Shown here piece by piece: positions 35,216-47,889 of a DNA stretch of 64,000 bases. The notes beneath the pieces were generated by a model. The model had not been told where the DNA came from, did no database searches, and saw nothing but the letters and a program-made list of their open reading frames with translations. The stretch comes from Apis mellifera. Lineage: Eukaryota; Arthropoda; Insecta; Hymenoptera; Apidae. How positions within the stretch are numbered: the first letter of the stretch is position 1; every line of letters begins with the position of its first letter. The stretch covers positions 15,438,330 through 15,502,329 of the forward strand of contig NC_037648.1 of assembly GCF_003254395.2 (NCBI RefSeq), given 5' to 3'. Made by a program: the position numbers and the translations under genes.

Positions 35216-36634
35216 GTATGTAAAAACTGATATATTATTTATATTGATTAATCATTAAGGATTTAATATAAATATAAATATTAAAATTATAAAATATTTA
35301 TTGAAATCATATTCTGATTTTAAATTATTTATTTTTATGATTTGCACCTTCAAATTATATATAATTTTTTTTAGATTTTATTGTTCGAAATTGATAGGTC
35401 AAATAATTAATATTCAAGTGACTATGAAAATATTAGTAATGTATTTATTTCAATATCGCATAGTTTTTTATATATAATAATTAATTTATCTTTGTCATTC
35501 TATCAAAATTAATAAGTTATTTAAACATTGTAATTCGACAAGATAATAAAATATTCTAGATTATTAAAATAAATTATTTAAAATTATTAATATTTGAAAA
35601 ATATGAATCATATTAAATAGATATATTTATATATAGTATTTAAAGTTCTTACATATATTCACGTTTTCATAATACATATATCCATTGGCATTGAAACTTT
35701 TCATTCGAGATAATGTATGCACATGCTTGATTATCGTCAACTAACATACAATTCAATATTTACATTTATCGCTCTGCTTCCTATGATGCAATGAGATAAG
35801 TAATATTTTCGCACAGAAAGTTTTCTCTTTTAGATATCACTTCTTATTTAATTGAATATATATGTATATGACTAAAAATATGAAACACGATTTTTTTAGA
35901 TTTCATTATATATTTTTAATTCAAATTTATTTTAAATGAAAAGAATATACATTCGGAAAATATTCATAAGAAATATTAAAAAAATATTCAACATTCATCC
36001 AAAAATGATTCTAAATTTTTATAACTTATATCGATAAAATTAATCAAATAATTAATAAAATTAATCAAAGTAATTAAAAAACAAATTCGATTTTTTTTAA
36101 TTATTAATGAATTTAAAGTATTATAATTTTAAAGTTTATTAACTAAAGAATTTTTTAAAATAATTATAATGATATACATACATACATGTGAATTGATTAG
36201 CTTTTACGAAAAATCGAATATATACTAATTATCTTGAACGAATATAACAAGAATTTCTTATCATATTAATTGTTTATAATATTTATTTATAATAATTTCA
36301 AATCAACGATTTAATTTGCAAATTACAGTCTTGCATTTCATAAATATGTATATATTGTTAAACAAAGTAAAAAAAATTAATATTATTTAATTACAATTAA
36401 ATCCATATTTACTTACTATATTAAATATATTTATTTTGAATAGTATATTTTTTTAAAACGATATTCAATTGTTATATTAGTTCTGAAAAATCTAAATATT
36501 CTCTACAATTACATTAAAAGAATAATAAATTTTTTCAGTCGTGCAATAACATAAAAAAAACTATACTACATGTAGACAACGATTCATGTTGCCAATAGCA
36601 ATTCATTCTTAGTGTTATTTACCGTTCTGACGTC

Positions 36635-36650
36635 GTGTCAGTGACACGTG
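36635..36650. promoter_or_regulatory. Palindrome and E-box just upstream of the GLUT start codon
   Basis: GTGTCA-G-TGACAC (36635-36647) overlaps CACGTG (36645-36650), 12 bases before the ATG at 36662. TGACGTC lies 8 bases further upstream. This is the only GC-balanced patch nearby and probably marks the second promoter. A second CACGTG sits at 34549 beside the other proposed leader exon. Confidence 0.35.
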
Positions 36651-36661
36651 CCATACAAAGC

Positions 36662-39600
36662 ATGGCATTAGGTAATATTCTTTAAAACCTTCTTAATAAT
36701 TGTTTTAAATGTTTTAATAATGTTTAATTTTCTCATCTTTGTTTATAAAATATTTTTTTGTTAATTTGCTTTTATTATAATATTTATTTTATAAGATATT
36801 GACTTATATTTGTTTTACTAATTTTACTAGAAAAGATTGAATATATGTATCTTCTTTGTAAATTGATACAGTATGTTCATAATAAAAAGATAACTTTTTG
36901 AAATTTAAGATTAAAAATAACTTTTTAAATGTAATTATTAATTATAATTATAGATAGTCATGCCGCTGTACTCACGGATGTCGAACAATCACATCAATCT
37001 AATCCAGATAATCGCGATGAAAGATTAGTAAGTATAATTTATTCAATAAAGTTCAAATCAAAACCAAAAATTGTTTAACAATTTTATGTCAATTAGAAAC
37101 ATCGGTGAATTTTATTTTGGAATTTTAAAATTGTAATCTCCATTTAACAATTCTGTAACATTAAATATTTTATATTTTATATAATAAAATAATACAATAA
37201 TTTATAAATAACTTAAAGATAATAAAATTCTTTCATTACAGAATATATTTTATAAATTTTGATTTTTCATTTTGATGATTGAATTATTGATTTTTTATTC
37301 AGAAAAAAATTGTCACAAGTTCTCATGTAAAAGGTTTTAAATGTATTGAATATTTTATAATACAATAAAAATATTTGTTTTTTATATAATATAGTATCAT
37401 CATATCTTATCTTTTAATTATTAAGTTTTTTTATTCAATTTAAAATTAAAATTCTAAAAATTTAAAATTCAAACAAAAATATGAAAATATTCATATAAAA
37501 AATAAAAATATGTATATAATTATCTGTATTAATTATACATGTTGGAATTAATTTATAATTCTATTACTTATCATTATTTTATCAATAAAAGTTTTATCAT
37601 AATGAAATTAAGTGAAATAAATGAAATTTACTTTTAATTAGAGATCAAGTTATTTTCCACTATTATGTATCTTACTTCAATTTAATCAATCAATTTTTTT
37701 TCTTGATATTATTGTTTTATGTGAAGAAATTTGATAAGCATTCCACTGGTGTTCAAGTTCAATAGTTAATTCAATAACAGTTATTATATAAAAACTAATG
37801 AGATAAGGAAGATTTCTCAAAAATATATTATATAATAAAATTCATAAGCAATAATAACATTGTTACATGAAACTTTGACAGTTTAAATAACTGGACTTTA
37901 ATAATTTAAATCCACTTGATATTTAATTATATTAATTATATTTAATTATATATATTTTTAAAAAATCTTTTACAAGTAATACTTTTCCACGTACATTTGA
38001 GTAACTAAAAAACTGAGGATTTATCTCTACTTTGTAAAAAGTTCTAGTAATGCATGTTTGATTATCTAAATAGTTTCCAGGTTTGCCAGTGATGTGTGAT
38101 TTTATTGAGTTTTATTCCATCATTCCATCCAGGCTTTTCCATTATATCACTGATTGGTCTCCCAAGATGCCACACATTATTGCTTATGATGCTTAATTGT
38201 TTCAGTGGTATGGTTTTCTGGTTTTACACACATAATAATTGTTTTTTCCTTTTTTTTTTTAAGAGAGGGATAGGTGAAAAACTCACCTAGAAAAATATAA
38301 ACTTGCCAATATACATTATCATATTATTTGCAATAATAATTACATAAATTATATTATATAATTTATTGTACTGTACCATCGCATATCCTATATTATATGT
38401 CAAAATATTTTAATATATATTATTAGCACATCGTAGATTTTTATTTTCATAAATCATATATGCTTTATGTATGTTATATAATATTTTTTTTTATAACTTC
38501 ATTTAATTTTCATTAACTCTTTGCATTTTACTTTGTAAATTAAAATAATTTAATGTGGTACGGTTATAGGTAAAACTAAAATTACTAGTGGATATTAAAT
38601 TGTCACCAATCCACCTCTTTTCATTTTTCTTAATATAATTTTAAAATAATCACATTATTTTATATGCTTTAATCTTTTATTTTCATAAACTGAGCACGCA
38701 GGAATTGCTTTTATTGTTTAATTTTTTTTGCAATAAAAAACGAGCTTCATGTTGCAAATTAAATATTTATGAATATGTAATAATTATTTGAATATATTTA
38801 TTTTATAATCAAATCTTAGAATAAAAATATATTTTTTTTTTATATTTTTTTAGGTACCAGGAGGATGGACCATTACATTAGCTTTAGCAGGTGTTACCTG
38901 TTGTTTAGGATCAGCTGTACCAACAGGATTTAACATAGGAGTACTAAATAATGCAGCCTATGTTAGTATCTGCATTTATACTTTATAAATACTCATAAAA
39001 AATATTTTTAATATTTTTACTTTATTTACGATAATTATAGCTAGTGGAAAGATTTTGTAATGAAAGTATTAAAGAGAGATATAGTATAAATGTATCTGAA
39101 AATGGTTTAAAAATAGTTTGGTCTGCTGTTGTGTCAATTTTTCTTATTGGTGGAGCAACTGGTTCATTTTTATCTAGCTGGGTAGCAAATAAATATGGAA
39201 GGAAAGGAGCATTATGTGTTGGCCATATATTTGGCATTATAGGAGCTACAATGTTCTTTTTAGTACAGAAATTAAATTCAATTGAACTTCTTTTAGCAGG
39301 CCGATTAATTGTAGGTAAGTTTTGTTTTAAAAAATTTGGAGTGATTTTTATAAAATTTATTATTAAAAAATTATATATGTCTCTAGGTCTTTCTGGAGGT
39401 TTTGCCACATGTTTAGTTCCAATGTATATGACAGAAATTGCACCACTTAGACTAAGAGGTGCAGTTGGAGTTATTTGTCAATTAGGAATCTCATGTGGAG
39501 TATTTTTAGGTCAAATTGCGGGACTTAATACAGTTTTAGGAACTGAAAACTCTTGGCATTATATGCTAGGTGCATTTGTTCCATTATGTATATATGCCCT

Positions 39601-40851
39601 TGTTCTTACAAGCATTATTCTACCAGAAAGTCCTAAATATTTATATATAATCAAGGAACAAAAGCAAAAAGCTTTAGATGGTTTGTAATTACTGAAAATA
39701 ATGTATAATAATTTATGTACAAACTATTTAGAAGTTAAATTAATGAGAAATGGACTCCACTTTTTGAAAAATAATTTATTCTATTCACAAAATTTAGAAT
39801 CAATTTTTTCGATTTTTTTCTATTCACAATTAAAAGATTATTTAGTGATAAAGTTGATAAATTTCACTTCTATGTGATATATATTTACAACAATATCATA
39901 AAATCGTTTTAATATTTCAGAACTTAGTAGGATACGCAAAATGGATATAATGTTGTTACAAATAGAAATTTCTGATTTACAACAAGAAATAGAAACAAAA
40001 ACAACAGCTGAACCTTGGACAATCAAACGTATTTTGAAAGATCCAAATTTAAAACTTCCTATATTTTTAGTTTGTATAATACAATTTGGTCAACAAATGA
40101 GTGGTATAAACGTTGTATTTTATTATTCTAACTCAATATTTCACGATGCTGGACTTGGCATTACCGGATCACAATATGCTACTCTTGGAACTGGTATAGC
40201 TAATATTGCTATGGCTCTTGCTTCAGTACCAGTGATGTCATCTTTAAATAGGAGAGGTGTTTTACTTAGCAGTATTTATTTGTGTTTTGGATGTTTGATA
40301 CTTTTATGTATTTCTACATTATTAATTGTGAGTAAAATTGCTTTAGATAAAAATAATTTATAGAAACAATTGAATGTTTAATAAATAATTTTATATTTTT
40401 ATATAGCATGTATCAACTTATATGCCATTAATATGTATCATAGCCGTCGTGGCTTACGTAATATTTTATGGAATTGGTCTTGGTCCAATACCATATTTTA
40501 TTGGATCTGAATTATTCGATGTTGGTCCCAGACCAGTAGCTATGGCGCTTGGTAGCGTTTTCAATTGGGGTGGAAATTTTATAGTAGGCATGATGTTTCC
40601 AACAATAGAAAATATTATAGGAGCATATACTTTTTTAATCTTTGTCGGATTTCTTTTATTCTTAGGATACATTATCAGGTATATAGTAAAATATTGATTT
40701 ATAATATAATCATCTATAATATATTGTTTAATACAATATTAATGTATTTAGAATATACTTACCTGAGACTAGAGGAAGGAATACAATGGACGTGGCAGCA
40801 TCAATAAGTCAAGGATTTAATTCCAGACCAAATTCTATACGTGGGACTTAA
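36662..40851 (+). CDS. Facilitated glucose/sugar transporter, SLC2 (GLUT1/3-like) family
   Basis: Twelve-helix plasma-membrane uniporter of the major facilitator superfamily. Exons 36662-36671, 36954-37027, 38854-38961, 39041-39314, 39387-39680, 39921-40327, 40407-40678, 40752-40851 give 512 residues. Diagnostic motifs: NKYGRKGAL (loop 2-3), GRLIVGLSGGF, LRLRGAVGV (loop 4-5), PESPKYLY, QQMSGINVVFYYS in helix 7, GPIPYFIGSELFDVGPRP in helix 10, and PETRGRNT after helix 12. An N-glycosylation sequon (FCNES) lies in the first outer loop. The QLS motif of glucose-selective GLUTs is Q-M-S here, so sugar preference is open. The first exon encodes only MAL plus one base; an alternative first exon at 35157-35215 fits the same phase. 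Intron 2 (37028-38853) is long for this locus. The gene converges on the carrier at 41399. Confidence 0.93.
37028..38853 (+). other. Long intron of the GLUT gene with an unexplained composition island
   Basis: Mostly extremely AT-rich. The stretch at about 38020-38290 is less AT-rich and ends with AGGTGA-AAAAC-TCACCT (38271-38287), a six-base-pair hairpin, after a poly-T run. No matching protein is readable; it could be an old transposon piece, an unrecognised exon or a regulatory block. Confidence 0.3.
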
Positions 40852-41398
40852 ATTTAAAAAAAAATCGGTATTACATAAATTTCTTATTTTAACATCTTTT
40901 TTAATAAATAGATAAATTTACAATTTTTTATTACAAGTTTTATATAAATAAGTAAGTTATTTAAGTATATGAATATTTTTATTATTTAAATAGGAAATTT
41001 ACTATAATTTTATCTATTGTTATTTATAAATTACAAAATTGATTTATTAAGTACATATGTAATATACAATGTTGATTTTATTCTATTTTTTATCAGGTTT
41101 AAATAATTACAGAAATAATATTTTGATAAGATTATCAAAATATTTTTTAGATTAATGAAAGAATTAATTATTAAGAAAATATACATTTAATTGACATTAG
41201 GATATTGTTATAAAATATCCAAACAAAATAAGCTAATGTTTTTAAATATATACATAAGTATCACTAAAATGTGAAACTCATCTATCACTGCCTATGTAAG
41301 AAATTAATTTATTTTTTCATATTATATTGTACTTTATACAACAGTTTAAAAATTATAAAATTTTTTCTTCCTACATATTTTAAAAATTTAATTATGTG
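40852..41398. other. Convergent 3' spacer GLUT / mitochondrial carrier
   Basis: 547 bases of AT-rich DNA, presumably both 3' UTRs. Nothing else seen. Confidence 0.6.
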
Positions 41399-43568
41399 CT
41401 AATTTTGAAATATATTATAATATAATTGATCTAATTTTTCATAAAATACTAAACATAATACAGTATGTGGTGCTATTCTCATCCATGTAGGAAAAATTCC
41501 TTTATACAAGCCAATCAGTCCTTCTGTTCGTACTATTTTAACAAATGCATCCAAAAGTCCATTATACAATGTACCTTTTCCTTCTATATTCATTCCTACA
41601 TCATTTTTTATTGTAAATTTATGATAAATTTATCATTAAAAATTAGTCTCAAAATGTAATTAAATAAATTACTTACGTTGATTGTACAATCTTGTTGCTA
41701 AAACATCAAATGGTTGTATAGTGAATGCTACACAACTTCCACCAATTACAGAAGCAAAAAAAGTTAACAGTATTGGTTGATTTGTAAATATCTTAAAAAA
41801 AAAAATGAGATACATTTTGATTTAGGCTGCATTTATATAATAGTAATTTATATAATAATAATTTAAATATTCACTTGTGATGAGCGCAACCAATCTGCAG
41901 CTAAATCAAAAGTGGTTAATTGTGTCGCAGATCCTATAAAAATACGTGGTATACCAGCATACCAGCCACGATACAAAGCAACTATTCCACCTTCTTTCCA
42001 TAGAGATTTGAATGCATACCAAGTGCCCAAATAATTATGTTGATAACCAACAGCTATAGATTGTGCTGATTGTGCTTGTAATTGCGTTTTTATCTATGAC
42101 AATAAAAAAAATGATCATATTATTCATTTTTAGTTGATAAGATAAATTTTGATAATTTTATTAAATTTTAATTATTTTGATATATTAATATATTAATTTT
42201 AATATAAATTATTTATATTATTCTAGAATAATTTACAAAAATACAAATAATAAATAAGATTTACCATATAAAAAGGACTGCCAAGAACAGCTCCAATACA
42301 TCCAGCTGTACCAGTTACTACTGCAGTTTTTATAATATCAGTATTTCCTGAATCATTACTAATTAGCTCGTATCTTTTTGCTGTATTGTATATACCTAAC
42401 CGTATTCCATTGAGTACCACTTGAAAATATAGAGCCGGTATAATGCCTGCTTGTAAAGCACATATACCTTCATGTTTTGCAATTAAATAACCTGCATGTA
42501 GAGTATTCTTATATATTTTTTTGTATGTACGACGTGCTTCAAGCTCTCCTTGTAATTGTAATCGTACTTTTATTACATCAATTGGATTCGTAAAAAATCC
42601 AGCTCCCACTGCAGCTAATCCTCCAATTACAAATTCAATACCTGGACTAATAAAATCTAGAATTAATAATTATCTTAAAATTATTTTATCATAAATATAT
42701 TTTTTTATAAAAATAATTTTTTCAAAAAATCGTAACATATAAGCAATTTAAAATGCGCGCGAAAAAAATAATGGTATTTTATTTTAAAAATAGTATAAAG
42801 CTATTTAACTTTTAGAATTTATTTAAAAGAATATTTAATTATAAAAAAAATGTAATATTAATTATTTATAAATTTTATTATAACTTATTTTTATATATTA
42901 ATATATTTAATATATTACAATACACATGAAGCATAGATACGAAGATTAGTAATATTAAACTAATAAATACATATTGAATAAAAAATTACTCACTAAATTT
43001 TAAGCTTTGTTTTTTATTTTATTTAATTAGTTAATATAAATTATAATAATATTAAATAAAGTCATGTAATTTTAAATATAAGTTCTTAAAGCAATAATGA
43101 TTAATATAACTAACAAAAAAATTTTAGTTACAAAATTAAAAATTACATTACATTTATTGTATTAAACAAACAATAAAACACGAAATAAAAAATTGATTAA
43201 ATCAATCAAATAATTAACTCATCACTGACCAGTTAAACGAATTCATAACTACAGTATATATGTAAAATAATCATGATCAAATATAAATTTTAAGATATTA
43301 AAGAACATAGAATTAAATAAGTTAGTATATTTAATATTGAAACTCATACAATTTTCGAGATTAAATATTTAATAATATACTCGTATTTGACCGGCCGGTT
43401 TTAAATACAAAGTTTATTGCATAACTATTGCTATAAGTACATATATGTATGTATATATAAAAATAATATCAGAATTAGCACGAACTGAAACTATGATCTG
43501 CTAGAAACTCATAATCAAGTAGTAACAGCTTACGATTTAGAAGTGTTTGAGTTCGGCGCTGCAGTCAT
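41399..43568 (-). CDS. Mitochondrial carrier, SLC25A34/35-like
   Basis: Inner-membrane solute carrier with three tandem repeats of two helices; substrate unknown for this subfamily as far as I know. Exons 43534-43568, 42265-42646, 41875-42093, 41677-41791, 41399-41595 give 315 residues. Signature motifs: PIDVIKVRLQLQGELEARRTY in repeat 1, PFYMIKTQLQAQ in repeat 2, and PFDVLATRLYNQ in repeat 3. The repeat-1 pattern and the YNQ-G-KG-Y motif are those of SLC25A35. Exons 2-5 are secure. The first exon (MTAAPNSNTSK plus TC) is an inference: it has a good donor (GTAAGC) and the right phase only if exon 2 begins at 42646 after ATTTTATTAG. The more obvious AG eleven bases earlier gives a stop. The intron between them is about 890 bases. 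Confidence 0.85.
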
Positions 43569-44677
43569 TTCACATATCAATAATAAAATGTTCCTGTATA
43601 TGCGATTATTAAATACGAATCTAAGTGAAAGCACGTAAATGATTCAAGAAATATCGGTACTGTTGCTCTTTTTAAGTTCTTCATTGAACTGACTCCTAAA
43701 ACTATAGAATTACATTGTTCTTTATGAGATAACTATTGCATGAGATAATTTCAAAGTACATAATATTTCAAGGTCAATTTAAAAGTAGTCACGAGTCATT
43801 AAAAAATCTAAATAATAATTTTTATATTATTGTGTAAGAGTATAATATCAATAAAAGAAATTATATTTATATAATCGTAAAATAACATTAATACATTTAT
43901 TTTAAAAATTCAATAAGTTATAACATTTAATAATTTTTGTAATATATATATATAATATATGTACAAATATGTAATATCGTTTTCATTTAGAATTATTATT
44001 TTAATTAGAATTTCATAAAAGTTATTTAAAAGTTATTTATAATACTTATTATAATATTAAATATAATATTTATTTAATAAATATAAAATATAATAATTAT
44101 ATATAACAAATATTTTTGAAAATATATTTTATAAATTTAATAAAACAACATAATAATACATTAAACTTTTAATATTTTTTTATTGATATTTTTTAATTTT
44201 AAATTTTATTAACAAACTTATAGATTATACTTCAAAATGTCATTTTTTAAAAATATAGTTTTTTTTAATTATAAGATAGAAAATGTAAAAAAAATTTTTT
44301 TTTATATTAATTGAATTATTATAAATATAAATTATAAGCATTTTTCTAAGCACTTTCAGAAAACAAAATGAAATCGTAATTATATGCAGACACATATATA
44401 TGATATCAAATTTATGCTTTGTTTTTTAATCCTACGTATTTACAGAAAATTTATTAGTAAATACTATTGTATAATTAAAACATATATATTTAAAAAATAT
44501 TATATAAAATATTATATATATTATTTTTTACTTTTATTATATATGTATATATTTTTTAATCTATTTATGTAATCATTTCATATTAAATCTATATTATATA
44601 TTAATTATAAAAACTATTGTGCTTTTTTTATTATCTTTATACTATAATACATTTAGAAAACTTTTTTAATGTTTAAA
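43569..44677. other. AT-rich spacer between the carrier 5' end and YEATS4 3' end
   Basis: Contains the presumed promoter of the carrier gene next to 43568 and otherwise very AT-rich DNA. ACCGGCCGGT (43390-43399, in the carrier's first intron) is an isolated GC palindrome nearby. No gene seen. Confidence 0.45.
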
Positions 44678-45760
44678 TTATGCAACAGACAAACTTCCAC
44701 CAGCTTTAGAAATCTTAGCAATTTCTTCTTTGAATTTAGCAATTGTTTCCTTTGCTAATGTCAATTTTTCCTTAAGATCTATGACTTCCAATCTTATTTT
44801 ATTTCTTGCTTCTATTATTGCTTTCATTGTAGATTCCTTTTTAGCTTCAACTACATAATAAAATAAAAATAATTTTCATATATAAAATATTATTAACTCA
44901 ATTAATTAGTACTTACAATCTGTATTATGACGCCAAGCACCAAGAGTTATAGGTCTATTAGAATTCAATAAATGTTGCATTAAAGCTGTTGGATCTTGAA
45001 AAACTATTTCTTCATAAAATTCAGATACTAAACTTTTTTTTCCCAATTGTATTTCAGGTGTTGTTTGAAAGAGTTTTAATATGTGATATATGGTTACCTC
45101 AAAGCATAAAAAATTTGAAATTTATATTATATGATATAATAATTCTTATATGATGTTATAATTCATATATTTTAAATATGCTTACAGGACGTTCATTAGG
45201 ATCATGAAAATATATTTTAATAACTATTTCAAATTCTCCCCAACCAGTTTCAGTGAGTTCATAAGGTGGTTTAGTCATAATACGATTGGGATTGTTATAA
45301 CTTTCATGTAATTTAAAGTGTACTTTTTTAACATATGTGGACATGTCTTCATTAAGATATGGTTTAACATATACAGTCCATTGATGAGTATGTCCATCTT
45401 CTTCTCTTTTTTTACCAAAATATCGAGCTACATTACCATATACAATTGGTTTTACTATTGTAACTCCCTAAAAATATATTCAATAAAATTTAATAATAAT
45501 CATCATTTACTTTTTTCAATTTTATAATTGTAAAAAAAATATATAAAATAATAAAATAAAAAAATTTATAAATGTAAAAAATTGAATAACTATTATTATT
45601 ATTATTATATTTAAAATTTATTTATTATTTTATTTATATGAGCACAGGTTAGAAATATAAAAAGCGATAAATTTTTCATAAATTATTTTTAATACAAATT
45701 TACTTTAACTCTACCACCAGAATCAGGACCAAATTCATTAGTTGTTGCCATCATTGTCAT
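44678..45760 (-). CDS. YEATS4: YEATS domain-containing protein 4 (GAS41)
   Basis: Acyl-lysine histone reader shared by the TIP60/NuA4 and SRCAP/SWR1-type remodelling complexes. Exons 45704-45760, 45186-45467, 44917-45097, 44678-44850 give 230 residues, the family length. The N-terminus carries FGPDSGGRVKG, then the YEATS fold with VKPIVYGNVARYFGKKREED, the HTHQWTVYVKPY loop, KVHFKLHESY and TETGWGEFEI (reader pocket), and FHDPNERPV. A C-terminal coiled coil is rich in Lys and Glu. Start taken at MTMMATTNEFG; the second or third Met would remove only two or three residues. Confidence 0.97.
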
Positions 45761-46862
45761 TAATTATTGTGTTCTTCATCATAGTTTAAAAGTAGAGTAA
45801 AAAATAGAAGAATAGAGTATCAACAATAACAATGACAACAGTGTTATCTATTCACTACTAGCGCTCTCTGGTGTAGCATCAATAATACTAAAGATATGTT
45901 TACTAAAGATATATATCATAAAAAAGAATAATATTCGAAAATTTATATTTATTTTAAATACAGATATTAAAATTAAAAAACAAATTATTGATTTCAAATA
46001 CATGTATTTTCTTGTCATGAAGGGCATTAAAAAAATATGTACACTTTTCTTAAAATAAATTATACTTCAAAAAGTTTTCAATCTTTCACACAGCAGAATC
46101 TCGACAAAATTATTTTGGAATCTATCCTCGTATCAGCAATTAGATTATCACGTACGGCGATTAACTTTTTTGAAATATAATATAATTTTCACAATAGTTT
46201 CTATATAATATATTTAATGATTCAACTATTTTTGATCATATTATATGTAGCTCGATAAATCGATAATCGCCGAAACATGATAACAATAAAATATTTTCAT
46301 AAAATACATAAACATCACTATATGTATAATCACTATATTCTTTAGAAATTATATATATGGGAATCGACTTTCTTTTTTTATTAATGATTAATAAACAACA
46401 CAAAATAGTAAATCAAACACTAGAAACAAATAATTTTAAATATAATTCTCAAGATTTTTTGAAATTTTGTATAATAATAAAACTCTGAATTGAAACTAAT
46501 TTACATAAGTGGTTATATATTCATTTTAATTTTTACAAAGTTCTTTTAATGATTTTATTTAATAAAATACCTATCTTTTCAAACATATTTTTGAAAATCT
46601 AAAAATCAAAATTTAATATACTGGAGCATTATACTGTTAAAAAATTGAACAAAAAAAGAAACCTTTAATCAAATAACTCGTATAGAAACAACATCGTTTG
46701 CTGTTAGATATACTTCGTCTAAAACTTTTTAAAGAATTGTAGAAAGCTAAATTGGATGCTCGTTGCATCGTGCAAAGGCAGCCAGCTGCCGAAAGAATGC
46801 TGTCTTCAGCATCTTGTAACGACGATTAAAATTAGCTCTTTCATGCTACAATGTTGTTGTTA
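45761..46862. other. YEATS4 upstream region and PFKFB distal 3' flank
   Basis: The first 120 bases probably hold the YEATS4 promoter and leader (CACTACTAGCGCTCTCTGG patch at about 45853-45871). The rest is AT-rich. A more balanced stretch at 46740-46862 lies just after the stop of the proposed alternative PFKFB exon and includes a short stem ATGCTG-TCTT-CAGCAT. Confidence 0.4.
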
Positions 46863-46919
46863 TCACGTGCGAAGCAATTTTTCTTTTCTTCGGAATCGTT
46901 CTTCAAGATATCCTGGGAT
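46863..46919 (-). other. Candidate alternative last exon of PFKFB
   Basis: On the minus strand CTCTTTTCAG precedes 46919, and an open frame of 18 codons reads IPGYLEERFRRKEKLLRT, then TGA. It joins in phase to a GTAGAC donor inside the normal last exon (exon end 47917, after THRPKPK). This would replace the tail VDIIRIEY with a longer basic tail. The surrounding DNA to about 46740 is less AT-rich than the flanks, as expected for transcribed sequence. Confidence 0.45.
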
Positions 46920-47107
46920 CTGAAAAGAGTTTCATAAGGACCGTTATAAAATTTGCACAATGGTCCATATGTAAACAATATTCTACTACATTCCTCTACG
47001 TTTATATAACAGAAATAAGAAAAATCTAATTCGCATACAGATTATTAAGCATTTATATATAAGTTTTATAATCACGTCGTACCGCTAAAAAATATATACA
47101 TATCGCT

Positions 47108-47161
<54 letters not shown>

Positions 47162-47889
47162 GTATGTTTAGATTATAAATATAAAAAAAATTTTTTTATC
47201 TTCACGATATTTACAAATTACAATGAATTCATTCAAATAAATATATATAAACTGTAAGTATACAACTTTATTAAATAAATTGTAATAAATTCTTGTGTAT
47301 GTTTTATGGTGACGATATGTTTTAATTATAAATCTATACAGTCTATTTTAATAAACTTAACATTAATAATATATATAACTAATCATCATAAATTAATATT
47401 TATCATTGCATTATATACATTTACACAAAACTATTTCTACATATTACTATTGTAATATAATAAATTAAATATGCTTGAGTAAATTATACTCATATCATTA
47501 TTTATATCGAATCGCAATTCCGATAATTTAAAATATTTTAATATTTGTGATTCAAATATTTGTACATCTCTAATAGTAATAATTACGAGCGTGGTACGAC
47601 GTCTCAATTCTAATCTAATCTAAATCTTCATGCTAATCTAATAAAAAAAATGCATGCGATATAATTTTTAATTTATAAAGCTTGAAATTAAATAACTTTT
47701 AGGATATATTAAATTAAGATTAGATACGAGAGAAGTCCCAATCCACTAATAGTCAGGCATTCTGAGAACATTAAAACATAAAAAAGGAATTGAGGTTTTA
47801 TTTTAAGAGCAGCAAGCAAAATAAGAATATCTCAATTTTTTCTATTTTTGCTTAATAAAAGGATATATTTACAAATGAGAAAGCAATTA
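46920..47889. other. PFKFB 3' region / possible intron with long (TA)n
   Basis: AT-rich DNA containing the TA microsatellite at 47110-47158. It is either 3' flank of the standard PFKFB transcript or the intron leading to the candidate exon at 46863-46919. No other gene seen. Confidence 0.5.
47110..47158. repeat. (TA)n microsatellite
   Basis: About 24 perfect AT/TA units. Confidence 0.9.

Noticed and set aside
39022..39408. Minus-strand frame within the sugar transporter
   Set aside because: Antisense shadow of GLUT exon 4; no family match.
46784..46822. Possible small RNA hairpin (ATGCTG-TCTT-CAGCAT)
   Set aside because: Stem of six to nine pairs only, with a bulge; too short to claim an RNA gene.
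47110..47158. Regular repeats suggestive of an array
   Set aside because: Pure TA dinucleotides, without spacers; a microsatellite, not a CRISPR-like array.
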